Source: a virus. From it: a stretch of DNA of 29,985 nucleotides. This document shows positions 22,215-29,193 of this stretch, in pieces (position 1 is the first letter of the stretch; every line of letters starts with the position of its first letter). Location of the stretch: positions 1 through 29,985 of IMG/VR virus record IMGVR_UViG_3300002052_000039. The stretch is one strand, 5' to 3'. Under the pieces are notes generated by a model. It did no database searches. It had not been told where the DNA came from and was given only the letters and a program-made list of their open reading frames with translations. Both the position numbers and the translations under genes were made by a program.

Positions 22215-22854
22215 TTTCATCTTCCTCCAATTTTTCTTGTTCTAAAGATTTTATTATTTCATCAACTTTCCGACTTGCACAATAATCAGCAAGGTGAATT
22301 AATTGAGCAAATTCTTTTATTTCTGGATTTTCAAGATTGTTTGGTCTAAATTTAGAATCAGTTGTCCAAATACCCATGTGCCCTGCAATACCTGCACAAA
22401 TTCTATAAAAACCGTCATTTTTATCTAAATAAGCTTCACAATCGAAAGAGTTAATTTTGTTTGCTAACGTTACTCCATGAGTACCAGTAACCCCTGATTC
22501 AAGCGAACGACCGTTTGAATCCAGACCTTTGCCATTTTTAATCAAATCGTGTAAAAGAAGTGTAGCAACTATTTCATCTTGAAGTTTTTCTAATTCAAAA
22601 GCTCTTGCTAATTCAATTCCCCAATAAACAGCAAGTTTAACATGTCGCAATAAACCATTTTTACCGAGTGCTAATTGTGGATGATATTTTCCAGTAGTAC
22701 TACAAGGCACCGTCCAGAAATAATCGGGGCAAAATTGTTTAAAAACCTCAATTACAAATTTTTTAATTTTTTTATTTTTAATTAATTTGAATTCATTTTT
22801 AAATATTTTTTCTGCTTTTGATAATGAAGGTGGCGGTAATGGTATTTTTGACAC
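22186..22854 (-). CDS. HD-domain metal-dependent phosphohydrolase
   Basis: A 222-residue protein with an HD fold: His71 (LLRHVKLA), His102-Asp103 (LLLHDLIKNG), His159 (IAGHMGIW) and Asp190 (LADYCASR). This set of metal ligands fits a nucleotidase or other phosphohydrolase. The start is GTG 22854 with GGAGG before it; it gives the N-terminus MSKIPLPPPSLSK, which shares IPLPP with two other proteins in this block. The gene lies between the nuclease and Sak4-like ATPase genes and overlaps the ATPase gene by 29 bases. HD proteins of this kind are often next to phage recombination ATPases; a nucleotide-pool role is likely but its substrate cannot be told. The last ~20 residues are acidic. Confidence 0.78.
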   Translation of the reverse strand: MSKIPLPPPSLSKAEKIFKNEFKLIKNKKIKKFVIEVFKQFCPDYFWTVPCSTTGKYHPQLALGKNGLLRHVKLAVYWGIELARAFELEKLQDEIVATLLLHDLIKNGKGLDSNGRSLESGVTGTHGVTLANKINSFDCEAYLDKNDGFYRICAGIAGHMGIWTTDSKFRPNNLENPEIKEFAQLIHLADYCASRKVDEIIKSLEQEKLEEDENGESPNTKN

Positions 22855-23996
22855 TATCTCTCCTCCGATTTTTTCTTATATTTCTCAAACCCCTCCGGCA
22901 CATCATCCGGCCCAAGCTCTGTTCCTGCATAACAAATATCTTTGAAATCACATTTGAACGGCACTTCACAAGCCCGGTCATTTGAAGTCCACAATTCTTT
23001 TTCTTTTATATATCTCATAATTTGAGCTTGTTTAAACAATTCCTGTTCAAATTTTTCAAGCTGTTCATCAGTACGAGGAATTTCCCGTTGTGCAAAATAA
23101 AAATCGGGGCGTTCTGCGATGTCACTAAGTAATCGGGCACCGAACATTTCAGGGGTTTCAAAATCAAAATCAAAATCACGGACATCAAATTGTTCATCAT
23201 AATATTCGATATGTTCATCTGGAACTTGTATAATATCTTTTTTTACTGGTTTCTTTGGTCTAATCTCCGGCTTCCGCCAAACATCATACCAGGCCCCCTG
23301 AATCAATGAATCATCCCGCATTATTCCAAACTTTTCTAACTTACCCAATATTTGATAAATTCGGGCAGCCCGTAAATAACTGGTAATCTGCGGATCAATT
23401 TTGAGCCGGTCCCAGTATTTTGTACCTTCAATTGTCCAACTTGTACTTTTTCGTTCTTTGAGATAATATAACCCTGTTTCAGTGTCTTGAATAATCCCGT
23501 CTATTTTTCCGACTTCAATAGCTTTTGATAATTTCTTATCAGTCGCAGGGTTGATAATCGGGAGTTCAAACCAAATTTCATTTGCAACTGGTTTAAATCG
23601 TTTGTGATAATCGGGAAAAAGCCAACGATAGCCTGATAAACTATAAAGCACAATTATCCGTTCTGTTTCCCATTCACCATGGGTTTTGTTTTCTGGCACT
23701 TTAGTATAAGTGACATTCAAATATCGCATTACAGCATCCATTAAATCGGAAGGAAGAACTCCTGTACCCTGACATAGATAACAATCAGGTTGTAATTCTT
23801 CTTGTTTGAAACAATCAGGACAGCGACCTTGTGGAATCATTTCAAGAATTTCATGGCAGCGGTGCCAGATTGTACCGATACGGGTTGAATCTTTTTCCTT
23901 GATCGGTTGTAAGCCATATTCTTTCCGATATAAATGCCGTCGAGGACAGGCTTTGAAGTCTTGGATTGTAGAAACACTTAATCTGAGTTCTTGCAT
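22854..23996 (-). CDS. Cas4/RecB-like PD-(D/E)XK nuclease with Fe-S cysteines
   Basis: A 380-residue exonuclease-type protein. 'SVSTIQDFKACPRRHLYR' (8-24) is the typical opening; His45, Asp166 (GKIDGI) and Glu181-x-Lys183 (LKERKST) form the PD-(D/E)XK active site, with Gln203 (DPQITSYL) after it. Cys17 with Cys343, Cys349 and Cys355 has the spacing of the 4Fe-4S cluster of Cas4/AddB nucleases. An extra CPDC (59-62) and CYLC (72-75) pair forms a probable zinc ribbon inserted near the N-terminus. ATG 23996 is chosen because GGGGGAA lies before it; in-frame ATG 24008 and TTG 24014 are alternatives. It would trim DNA ends to give single strands for the Sak4-like ATPase. No CRISPR genes are nearby, so a CRISPR role is unlikely. 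Confidence 0.82.
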   Translation of the reverse strand: MQELRLSVSTIQDFKACPRRHLYRKEYGLQPIKEKDSTRIGTIWHRCHEILEMIPQGRCPDCFKQEELQPDCYLCQGTGVLPSDLMDAVMRYLNVTYTKVPENKTHGEWETERIIVLYSLSGYRWLFPDYHKRFKPVANEIWFELPIINPATDKKLSKAIEVGKIDGIIQDTETGLYYLKERKSTSWTIEGTKYWDRLKIDPQITSYLRAARIYQILGKLEKFGIMRDDSLIQGAWYDVWRKPEIRPKKPVKKDIIQVPDEHIEYYDEQFDVRDFDFDFETPEMFGARLLSDIAERPDFYFAQREIPRTDEQLEKFEQELFKQAQIMRYIKEKELWTSNDRACEVPFKCDFKDICYAGTELGPDDVPEGFEKYKKKSEER

Positions 23997-24187
23997 TGTT
24001 TCCCCCATTTCCAAATTTCAATTGCACAACCAAAACATAAAAATCTAAAACCAAAACTAAAGCATTTATTTTCTAACCCATCAGAAAAATAATGCCAATT
24101 GATGTTAAAAGGAATGGCCCAATCATTGAAATTGCTAAATAGATAAAAAGTATATTCAGGGTTTTCACCCCATTGTTTTTTCATCAT
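23978..24187 (-). CDS. Small aromatic-rich protein, unknown function
   Basis: A 69-residue protein rich in Trp, Phe and Tyr (WAIPFNINWHYFSDG, FSFGFRFLCFGCAIEIW). The C-terminal half is hydrophobic and could touch a membrane, though it lacks a clean single helix. It starts in a 4-base overlap with the gene before (ATGA) and overlaps the nuclease gene by 19 bases. The overlaps support a real gene. No family is recognised. Confidence 0.5.
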   Translation of the reverse strand: MMKKQWGENPEYTFYLFSNFNDWAIPFNINWHYFSDGLENKCFSFGFRFLCFGCAIEIWKWGKQCKNSD

Positions 24188-24369
24188 TTCACCCCCCTAA
24201 ATAATTTTGTTCTTTTGCAATTTTTACAAGTGACTTGTTTTTTGTTGGTTGTCCATTTGACATCGTAATAGCATGTAAGACCACACGACAACCAATTTAA
24301 CCGGCACAGAACATAAACACCATATACAGACCATTTTGGTATAAGATAATGTGTTAGTTTCTTTTTCAT
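24184..24369 (-). CDS. Small basic protein with CxxC motif
   Basis: A 61-residue basic protein. The N-terminal half contains aromatic and Cys residues (WSVYGVYVLCRLNWLSCGLTC), and the C-terminus has 'VTCKNCKRTKLFRG', a likely zinc knuckle. Both ends overlap neighbours by 4 bases (ATGA): the polymerase gene before it and the aromatic-rich gene after it. Probably a small nucleic-acid or protein-binding accessory of the polymerase; function unknown. Confidence 0.6.
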   Translation of the reverse strand: MKKKLTHYLIPKWSVYGVYVLCRLNWLSCGLTCYYDVKWTTNKKQVTCKNCKRTKLFRGVK

Positions 24370-26384
24370 TTTTTATATCTTTCACTTAACTCACCTTCAA
24401 CACTTATAGGTAATCCCTCTGCCCAATCGGGAACAATTTCCATTATTTCAATCATCTGTTGTAAATCCTTTTCAGCACTCGATTTAGGAAGTAAACAAAT
24501 TATCTCATCGTGACTATGAAATAGAATATTGAAATTGTGTTCCTGTAATTGCAACAATGCTTCCCCCAGAATGTCACGAGCTACAGCTTGTACAATATTT
24601 TCTGTAATAGAACCGCCCCATAAGTGGCCCCATCGGTAGAGTAAATCACCTTGTTTGTTGATGCTGGCTTTGGGATAATAAAGACAGCGGCCTGATGGGA
24701 GTTGGATTATTGTAGTGCCATTTTGGTTATAAAAATTTAATATTGGAATTTTAAAAACACCTTTTTTAACCCAAACATCATATCTTTCTTTCGGATATTT
24801 AGTAACAAACTTCCACGCTTTTTCTACTGTTTGCCAGAATTCAGGAATTTTAGAATATCGGGTACGAAGTTTTTTAATAAGTCTATTAATAAAATTCCAG
24901 TCATATTCCCCAGAATCAAAAGCAGGTCGCAAAGCATTATTTGCTCGACAATCACTATAAAGTCGATCCGTCCCCATTCCATAACCAAATCCAAGCATAC
25001 CATCTTTTGCAAACCCACGCTTAAAAGTAAGCATCCGAGCAATGGGTTCAGGATCATTTTCTTTTGGTTTTCGTATTGGTTGATGAAATAATTCTTCAGT
25101 TGCAAATTCTGAATAAAGATCACGACCCTCTCTAAATGCTTGTAATATATCATCCTGTTCCGATAACCAAGCATTTATACGAAATTCAATTTGAGCAAAA
25201 TCACCGATACCAAAAATAAAATCATCAGGGGCACAAAGCATCCCTCGTATATTTCTAATTAATGAATGTGTGCCTGTACCTTTACGCCCACGACCTCCAA
25301 GATTTTGCAGATTAATTCCTTCAGTTCCACCCCAACGTCCCGTATGAGCAGCGTAATAAGTCAGTGGTGCTCCGATTTTACCATTGCGGGTTTTTGCCTG
25401 ATTCATTAAATTTTGAACTCGTTTAATATGTAACGGCCACGAGCTTATTGCTAATCGGGCAGCAGCTAATGCTTGTACTTTTTTATTATGGTGTTCTTCC
25501 AACAAATACCGCATCCCTTCATCTTCACGAGCAAGGGCTGGAATCATTCCATTTTTACCGGGCTTCATTGGCACTTGTTCATTTTCATCAAGATGCTGGT
25601 TCAATAATTCTAAAAAAGATTTATCCCCCGATATTTCCTTTTCACTACAATCAATACCCAGGTCATATAAATCTTTCAAAGGCTTGAGCATTTCCTGTCG
25701 CATTTCTTTCTTGAGTTTTTTTCCAAGTTCTTTATCTATAAGGATTTGTGGTTTCAAAAATAGTTGCAAAGTTTGATTAGCAAGCGGGAGTTCAAGCTGT
25801 GGATTAGTAATCATCAGGAGAAGTTTTTTGAATAGGAAAATTTCGATTTCAATGTCATTTTTGCAATATTCTTCAAGAGCTTGTTGTTGTTCTGGCGTCA
25901 TATTAGCCCAACGCAAGCCCTTGAATTGCTTAGTATCACCTTTTAATGCCGGAGCTTTCCATCGTTTTGCCAGAGCTTCAAGACTGTGTTTGTTGCGGGC
26001 GTCTAAATGACGGCTGAGATCTATAATGTCAACTGTGTATCGGGGCATAATTCCAAAATGTTCTCGAAGAATTAGGGCATCGAATTTAAGGTTTTGACCG
26101 ACAATTGTCAATTCGTGTAAATCTCTTTCACCATAAGTAACTTGTAAAGTATTTAAAGTACTTAATGGAGAAGATGATATAGGTTCTGGTTTTGCAAAAA
26201 ATTTAAGATTATCATTTATAATTTCAAGACCTAATCCCAAAACCTCAAACCTATCATCACACACATATTCCACCATTGACATTTTCTTGAGATTATATTC
26301 ATCATCATAATAAGTTTCAAAATCGAGGACTAAAGCTGTGGTTGGAAAACCGGCAGACTTGAGAACTTCTTGCCATTGGTTCAC
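24366..26384 (-). CDS. Family A DNA polymerase with 3'-5' exonuclease
   Basis: A 672-residue replicative polymerase of the PolA type. Exonuclease motifs: DFETYY (21-26), GQNLKFDAL (96-104) and YCKNDIEIE (173-181). Polymerase motifs: HTGRWGG (347-353), motif A DFAQIEFR (395-402), motif B R456..K460...L464...Y468 (FKRGFAKDGMLGFGYG), and motif C HDE (625-627). There is no 5'-3' exonuclease domain. The residue at the position of E. coli Phe762 is Leu464. The start is GTG 26384 in a GTGA overlap with the gene before; the ribosome site is weak, so translation depends on coupling. It should copy the phage genome together with the primase-helicase encoded downstream in the same operon. Confidence 0.93.
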   Translation of the reverse strand: MNQWQEVLKSAGFPTTALVLDFETYYDDEYNLKKMSMVEYVCDDRFEVLGLGLEIINDNLKFFAKPEPISSSPLSTLNTLQVTYGERDLHELTIVGQNLKFDALILREHFGIMPRYTVDIIDLSRHLDARNKHSLEALAKRWKAPALKGDTKQFKGLRWANMTPEQQQALEEYCKNDIEIEIFLFKKLLLMITNPQLELPLANQTLQLFLKPQILIDKELGKKLKKEMRQEMLKPLKDLYDLGIDCSEKEISGDKSFLELLNQHLDENEQVPMKPGKNGMIPALAREDEGMRYLLEEHHNKKVQALAAARLAISSWPLHIKRVQNLMNQAKTRNGKIGAPLTYYAAHTGRWGGTEGINLQNLGGRGRKGTGTHSLIRNIRGMLCAPDDFIFGIGDFAQIEFRINAWLSEQDDILQAFREGRDLYSEFATEELFHQPIRKPKENDPEPIARMLTFKRGFAKDGMLGFGYGMGTDRLYSDCRANNALRPAFDSGEYDWNFINRLIKKLRTRYSKIPEFWQTVEKAWKFVTKYPKERYDVWVKKGVFKIPILNFYNQNGTTIIQLPSGRCLYYPKASINKQGDLLYRWGHLWGGSITENIVQAVARDILGEALLQLQEHNFNILFHSHDEIICLLPKSSAEKDLQQMIEIMEIVPDWAEGLPISVEGELSERYKK

Positions 26385-26713
26385 TTAAACTCTTTTACCC
26401 CTAAGTTTCGTAAACTTTCTTCTGTTAAATTCCGTATTTGATAAATTGCATCTATCAACCTTGTTCGCACAAGTGACCGAAACATTCTGTATCTTTTTTT
26501 GGAATTAATTCCTTCTTGCATTAAATTTTTCCAAATTTCTTTTTCAGAAAAACTAACATAACTTGCTGTATGTAGATCAATAAACACATTTATTTGGTTA
26601 TGAAAAGTGCGATCAAGAAACGGTTCAATTATATTAAAACCGGCGGGAATATTGAAATTTTTGCAAATAAGATTAAAACATTGAATAAAAGCATCCTCAT
26701 AAATTTTGTTCAC
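26381..26713 (-). CDS. Unknown helical protein coupled to the polymerase
   Basis: A 110-residue protein starting at GTG 26713 in a GTGA overlap, with GGGGGG before it. It is mainly helical, slightly basic, and has two Cys near the N-terminus (IQCFNLICKNF). Overlaps of 4 bases on both sides place it in strict stoichiometric coupling between an unknown IPLPP protein and the DNA polymerase. A polymerase accessory role is possible. No family recognised. Confidence 0.6.
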   Translation of the reverse strand: MNKIYEDAFIQCFNLICKNFNIPAGFNIIEPFLDRTFHNQINVFIDLHTASYVSFSEKEIWKNLMQEGINSKKRYRMFRSLVRTRLIDAIYQIRNLTEESLRNLGVKEFK

Positions 26714-27243
26714 AACCCCCCCAAACTGAATCCTTCCCGCACATTTCCTATAACTTGATATTGATTGAGGCCATTTTTGGTGATTTGTTGCAAAAATTCA
26801 AGATTTTGATTAATGTAAATCGGACTATAAATATCAGTACAATATTTCCAATATTCCTGAATTACATAACTAACCAAAGCAAAAACACATTCCATCTTGC
26901 TTGCAGTTCGAGCAACTGGCCCCGATGATTCATACGGTAATCGGGTGACATCCCCGCCCATTGAACCGGGGTTAATCACGCCGATAAATTGCATTATTAT
27001 TTCCCGATGATTGGCATAAGGTAGGGTTTTTCGTAATTCAAGTAATGTCTGCCTGATTTCCTGATGTAATTTCTTTTTAGTTTGGTACTTTTCAGGATTA
27101 TCAAATTGAATTTTAGATTTTATATTTTTTGGAAGATGGCATTTTTCAAATGCTTCTTTCCGCATTTCATTTGTTACCGCATCAACTTCTTTTTTACCCG
27201 ATTTCTTTGGTGATTCGGGTGGTAATGGAATATTATTTGTCAT
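26710..27243 (-). CDS. Unknown replication-block protein with IPLPP N-terminus
   Basis: A 177-residue protein with a good ribosome site (AAGGAAAAG). It opens with MTNNIPLPPESPKKSGKKE, sharing IPLPP with the methyltransferase and HD proteins. The rest is mainly helical, with 'NPGSMGGDVTRLPYESSGPVARTASKME' (in two parts, a Gly/Pro loop at about 91-105 then a helix) and a Tyr-rich helix (QEYWKYCTDIYSPIYINQN). No catalytic pattern is visible. It is two genes upstream of the polymerase and linked to it by overlaps, so a replisome role is plausible but unproven. Confidence 0.6.
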   Translation of the reverse strand: MTNNIPLPPESPKKSGKKEVDAVTNEMRKEAFEKCHLPKNIKSKIQFDNPEKYQTKKKLHQEIRQTLLELRKTLPYANHREIIMQFIGVINPGSMGGDVTRLPYESSGPVARTASKMECVFALVSYVIQEYWKYCTDIYSPIYINQNLEFLQQITKNGLNQYQVIGNVREGFSLGGL

Positions 27244-27620
27244 TTTCTTTTCCTTATTGGGATACTTTTAATTTGTTCTAAAAACAAAGTAGCATATTTT
27301 TTGCGGGTTTTAGGAAGTTTTGCTCTATCCCATAAGCTAAAATTACTTTTTTTATTTGAATTACAATGACCTATATGTTGAAAAAATGGACAATATTTAC
27401 AAATTCCTATATCACATTTATGTTGTTGTTGGACTTGCTGATTATCATATTCACAAAACCAGCAATCATTTGATGCTGAAAAAATAAAAGTTCTAAAATA
27501 TTTTTCATATTTTTCCCAATCAGGCCAGTCCTCTTTTCTTTTTCCTGTTTTAGCTAACCATTCCCATAACTCAATACAAAGTTCAATTGCTTTTTTTCGT
27601 GTTAGATATTTCTTTTTCAT
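27240..27620 (-). CDS. Cys-rich zinc protein, unknown function
   Basis: A 126-residue basic protein with a strong ribosome site (GGGGG). N-terminal helix 'TRKKAIELCIELWEWLAKTG' and 'WPDWEKY' precede a Cys cluster (CWFCEYD, CDIGICKYCPFF, GHC) that probably holds one or two zinc ions; the C-terminus is 'RAKLPKTRKKYATLFLEQIK'. I recognise this layout from unnamed phage proteins. It overlaps the next gene by 4 bases. A nucleic-acid-binding role would fit but is not proven. Confidence 0.65.
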   Translation of the reverse strand: MKKKYLTRKKAIELCIELWEWLAKTGKRKEDWPDWEKYEKYFRTFIFSASNDCWFCEYDNQQVQQQHKCDIGICKYCPFFQHIGHCNSNKKSNFSLWDRAKLPKTRKKYATLFLEQIKSIPIRKRK

Positions 27621-27623
27621 TTT

Positions 27624-28328
27624 TCAACCCCCATTTTTGAAATTACTTTTATGATATAATTCACCCCGACCGCATGGCATAATAAAATGTTGCGGTACCC
27701 CATCAATAATTACAGCCGCTGCTAAAATTGGCCGTTTCTTTTCATGTCTCCCATAAGCAAATTGCCAGGCATCTACATCAATACCACATCCAACATCCAC
27801 ACCAAAAATACGCCGAAGTGGATTTGCAAGCCATTTAATTCCTGCTGCTGCGTGGCAATGTCCCATTACAACCGGCATTAACATATCTTTCATTACATTG
27901 TAAGCTGGATGAATCCCTCCCCGCCCTGTTCCATGCCAATAATAAACATCATCAATAATATGCTCGTAATCCCAATTCCATTTAGGAGTTTTCCAAACTT
28001 CAGCGTAATTTCGCAAATATTGGGGGGGGATATTAACTGATTCAGCTAATCGAATCACTCTATCATCGTGATTTCCAACACAAATTTTGGCATTTGAAAA
28101 TGCTTTATACCATTTTTTAATAGCCTGTTTAGTTAATTGATATTCATCATCTGGTCCCGGACACATTGGATTATTAGCGTGAAAACTGATAGCTTGATGG
28201 TCGGTTACATCACCAATAAAAACTATTTCATTGCACCGATATTTACATCGGAGGTCTTTGCAAAATTGCAAATAACCTGGATGAGATACAGGTTCATGCA
28301 AATCTCCAATTGCTAACACTCGTGACAT
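27624..28328 (-). CDS. Calcineurin-like metallophosphoesterase
   Basis: A 234-residue enzyme with all the metal-binding motifs of the family: GDLH (8-11), GDVTDH (39-44), GNHD (85-88), His132 (YWHG) and GHCH (156-159). It should remove phosphate from a phosphoester; the substrate (nucleotide, RNA end or protein) cannot be told. The ribosome site GGAGG is 4 bases before ATG 28328. It overlaps the DUF1937 gene by 16 bases. Phages often carry such an enzyme in their nucleotide or DNA-end-repair set, but no ligase is next to it here. Confidence 0.87.
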   Translation of the reverse strand: MSRVLAIGDLHEPVSHPGYLQFCKDLRCKYRCNEIVFIGDVTDHQAISFHANNPMCPGPDDEYQLTKQAIKKWYKAFSNAKICVGNHDDRVIRLAESVNIPPQYLRNYAEVWKTPKWNWDYEHIIDDVYYWHGTGRGGIHPAYNVMKDMLMPVVMGHCHAAAGIKWLANPLRRIFGVDVGCGIDVDAWQFAYGRHEKKRPILAAAVIIDGVPQHFIMPCGRGELYHKSNFKNGG

Positions 28329-28723
28329 TTTACCTCCGCAATAATATCAGAATAAAAAAGAACAGGCAGTCCCCGAACTTCGATTCGTTCTTTTTCAGCC
28401 TGACAACCAGATGATTTTTCCCACCCAGGAGCAAGAATAATTCCCGCCCAATTTGTTTTGTCAATAAATTCATTGTCTAATTGATACCAAAGTTCATGCT
28501 CATGCCGGGCAAGAAATTCGGGACAAGCCCGATGAATCGGGTGTGTGTGTGAAATTGGGGCATAAATATTATAACCCCGAATTAACAATTCCGCTGCTCG
28601 AATATTACAAAGATGGAAATTTGCATCCTCTCCTTCTGGTACAAAATTTCCGTTTTTGTCTTTACAAGTGTAAGGATGGGCAAAATACCATAATCCTCGA
28701 TTAGTGCTTTCTATTATGTTCAT
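28313..28723 (-). CDS. DUF1937 protein (nucleoside deoxyribosyltransferase-like)
   Basis: A 136-residue protein with the DUF1937 layout: 'GLWYFAHPYTCKD' near the N-terminus, 'AAELLIRGYNIYAPISHTHP' in the middle, and 'NWAGIILAPGWEKSSGCQAEKE' then 'GLPVLFYSD' at the end. The fold is that of nucleoside deoxyribosyltransferases, which move a base between deoxyriboses; whether this family keeps that activity is not known. The ribosome site is strong (GGAGGAAAA). It lies with other nucleotide-related genes. The last residues carry two Cys (KCHEC), possibly metal binding. Confidence 0.8.
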   Translation of the reverse strand: MNIIESTNRGLWYFAHPYTCKDKNGNFVPEGEDANFHLCNIRAAELLIRGYNIYAPISHTHPIHRACPEFLARHEHELWYQLDNEFIDKTNWAGIILAPGWEKSSGCQAEKERIEVRGLPVLFYSDIIAEVKCHEC

Positions 28724-28778
28724 TTTTCCTCCGATTTTTTTTCAAAATTTCAAACAAATACCTCATTGTATTAATGGT
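28701..28778 (-). pseudogene. Remnant C-terminus of the diphosphohydrolase-like gene
   Basis: Just after the LAGLIDADG gene this strand reads T-INTMRYLFEILKKNRRK, which matches the end of the diphosphohydrolase-like protein upstream of it (IFNAMAYLYKIEYEKRNSK): N-x-M-x-YL-aromatic-x-I with a basic tail. An in-frame TGA comes directly before it. It looks like the original 3' end of that gene, displaced when the endonuclease inserted. The last 23 bases overlap the DUF1937 gene. Confidence 0.55.
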
Positions 28779-29193
28779 TCATCTTTTTTATCAGTTGATA
28801 AATTCCTTTTTTTGCTTCTATATCTCTTTTTGATATTTCTAAATACTCTAATGCCAATTTTGCTAATCGTTTTTTGGTTTTCAAAAATGGCATTATCCAT
28901 TGAAGAAACAGTTTGCATCTCTGATATTGTAGTATCCATCTATATGAAGTTTTCCATTTGGGATTTTTAGTTTTATGTATATAGAAATAACCACCAAAAG
29001 TACCCCAAAGCCATTTAACTACATTTTCATCAGTCATCTGTAATTGAATATCAAGAGTAAATCTATCATTTGGTCTATTGATGGATTTAGCATTTACTCT
29101 GCAAATTTTTATGCAACCCTCTCCGTCAAACAAACCAGCAACATAGCACAATATATCTTTTGACGGTTTAATTTTTACTATTTCTTTTTTCAT
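28771..29193 (-). CDS. LAGLIDADG homing endonuclease
   Basis: A 140-residue protein with one LAGLIDADG-type motif, 'YVAGLFDGEGCIKI' (about residues 17-30), including the acidic catalytic residue near its end. The rest fits the single-motif (homodimer) type: 'DIQLQMTDENVVKWLWGTFGG', 'YRWILQYQRCKLFLQWIMPFL' (read as helix-strand pairs) and a basic C-terminus. ATG 29193 is chosen because the frame upstream is a shadow of the preceding gene; there is no strong ribosome site, and the start lies 26 bases inside that gene's end. It would cut an endonuclease-free copy of the neighbouring gene and spread by repair. No intron or intein signs are visible. Confidence 0.85.
   Translation of the reverse strand: MKKEIVKIKPSKDILCYVAGLFDGEGCIKICRVNAKSINRPNDRFTLDIQLQMTDENVVKWLWGTFGGYFYIHKTKNPKWKTSYRWILQYQRCKLFLQWIMPFLKTKKRLAKLALEYLEISKRDIEAKKGIYQLIKKMNH

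Noticed and set aside
22854-23996. CRISPR-associated Cas4
   Set aside because: No repeats, cas1 or cas2 nearby; the phage recombination context explains the nuclease.
28704-28970. 88-codon rightward frame with hydrophobic stretches
   Set aside because: It lies opposite the LAGLIDADG gene and the DUF1937 start; hydrophobicity reflects the Lys/Glu/Gln-rich coding strand being read in reverse.
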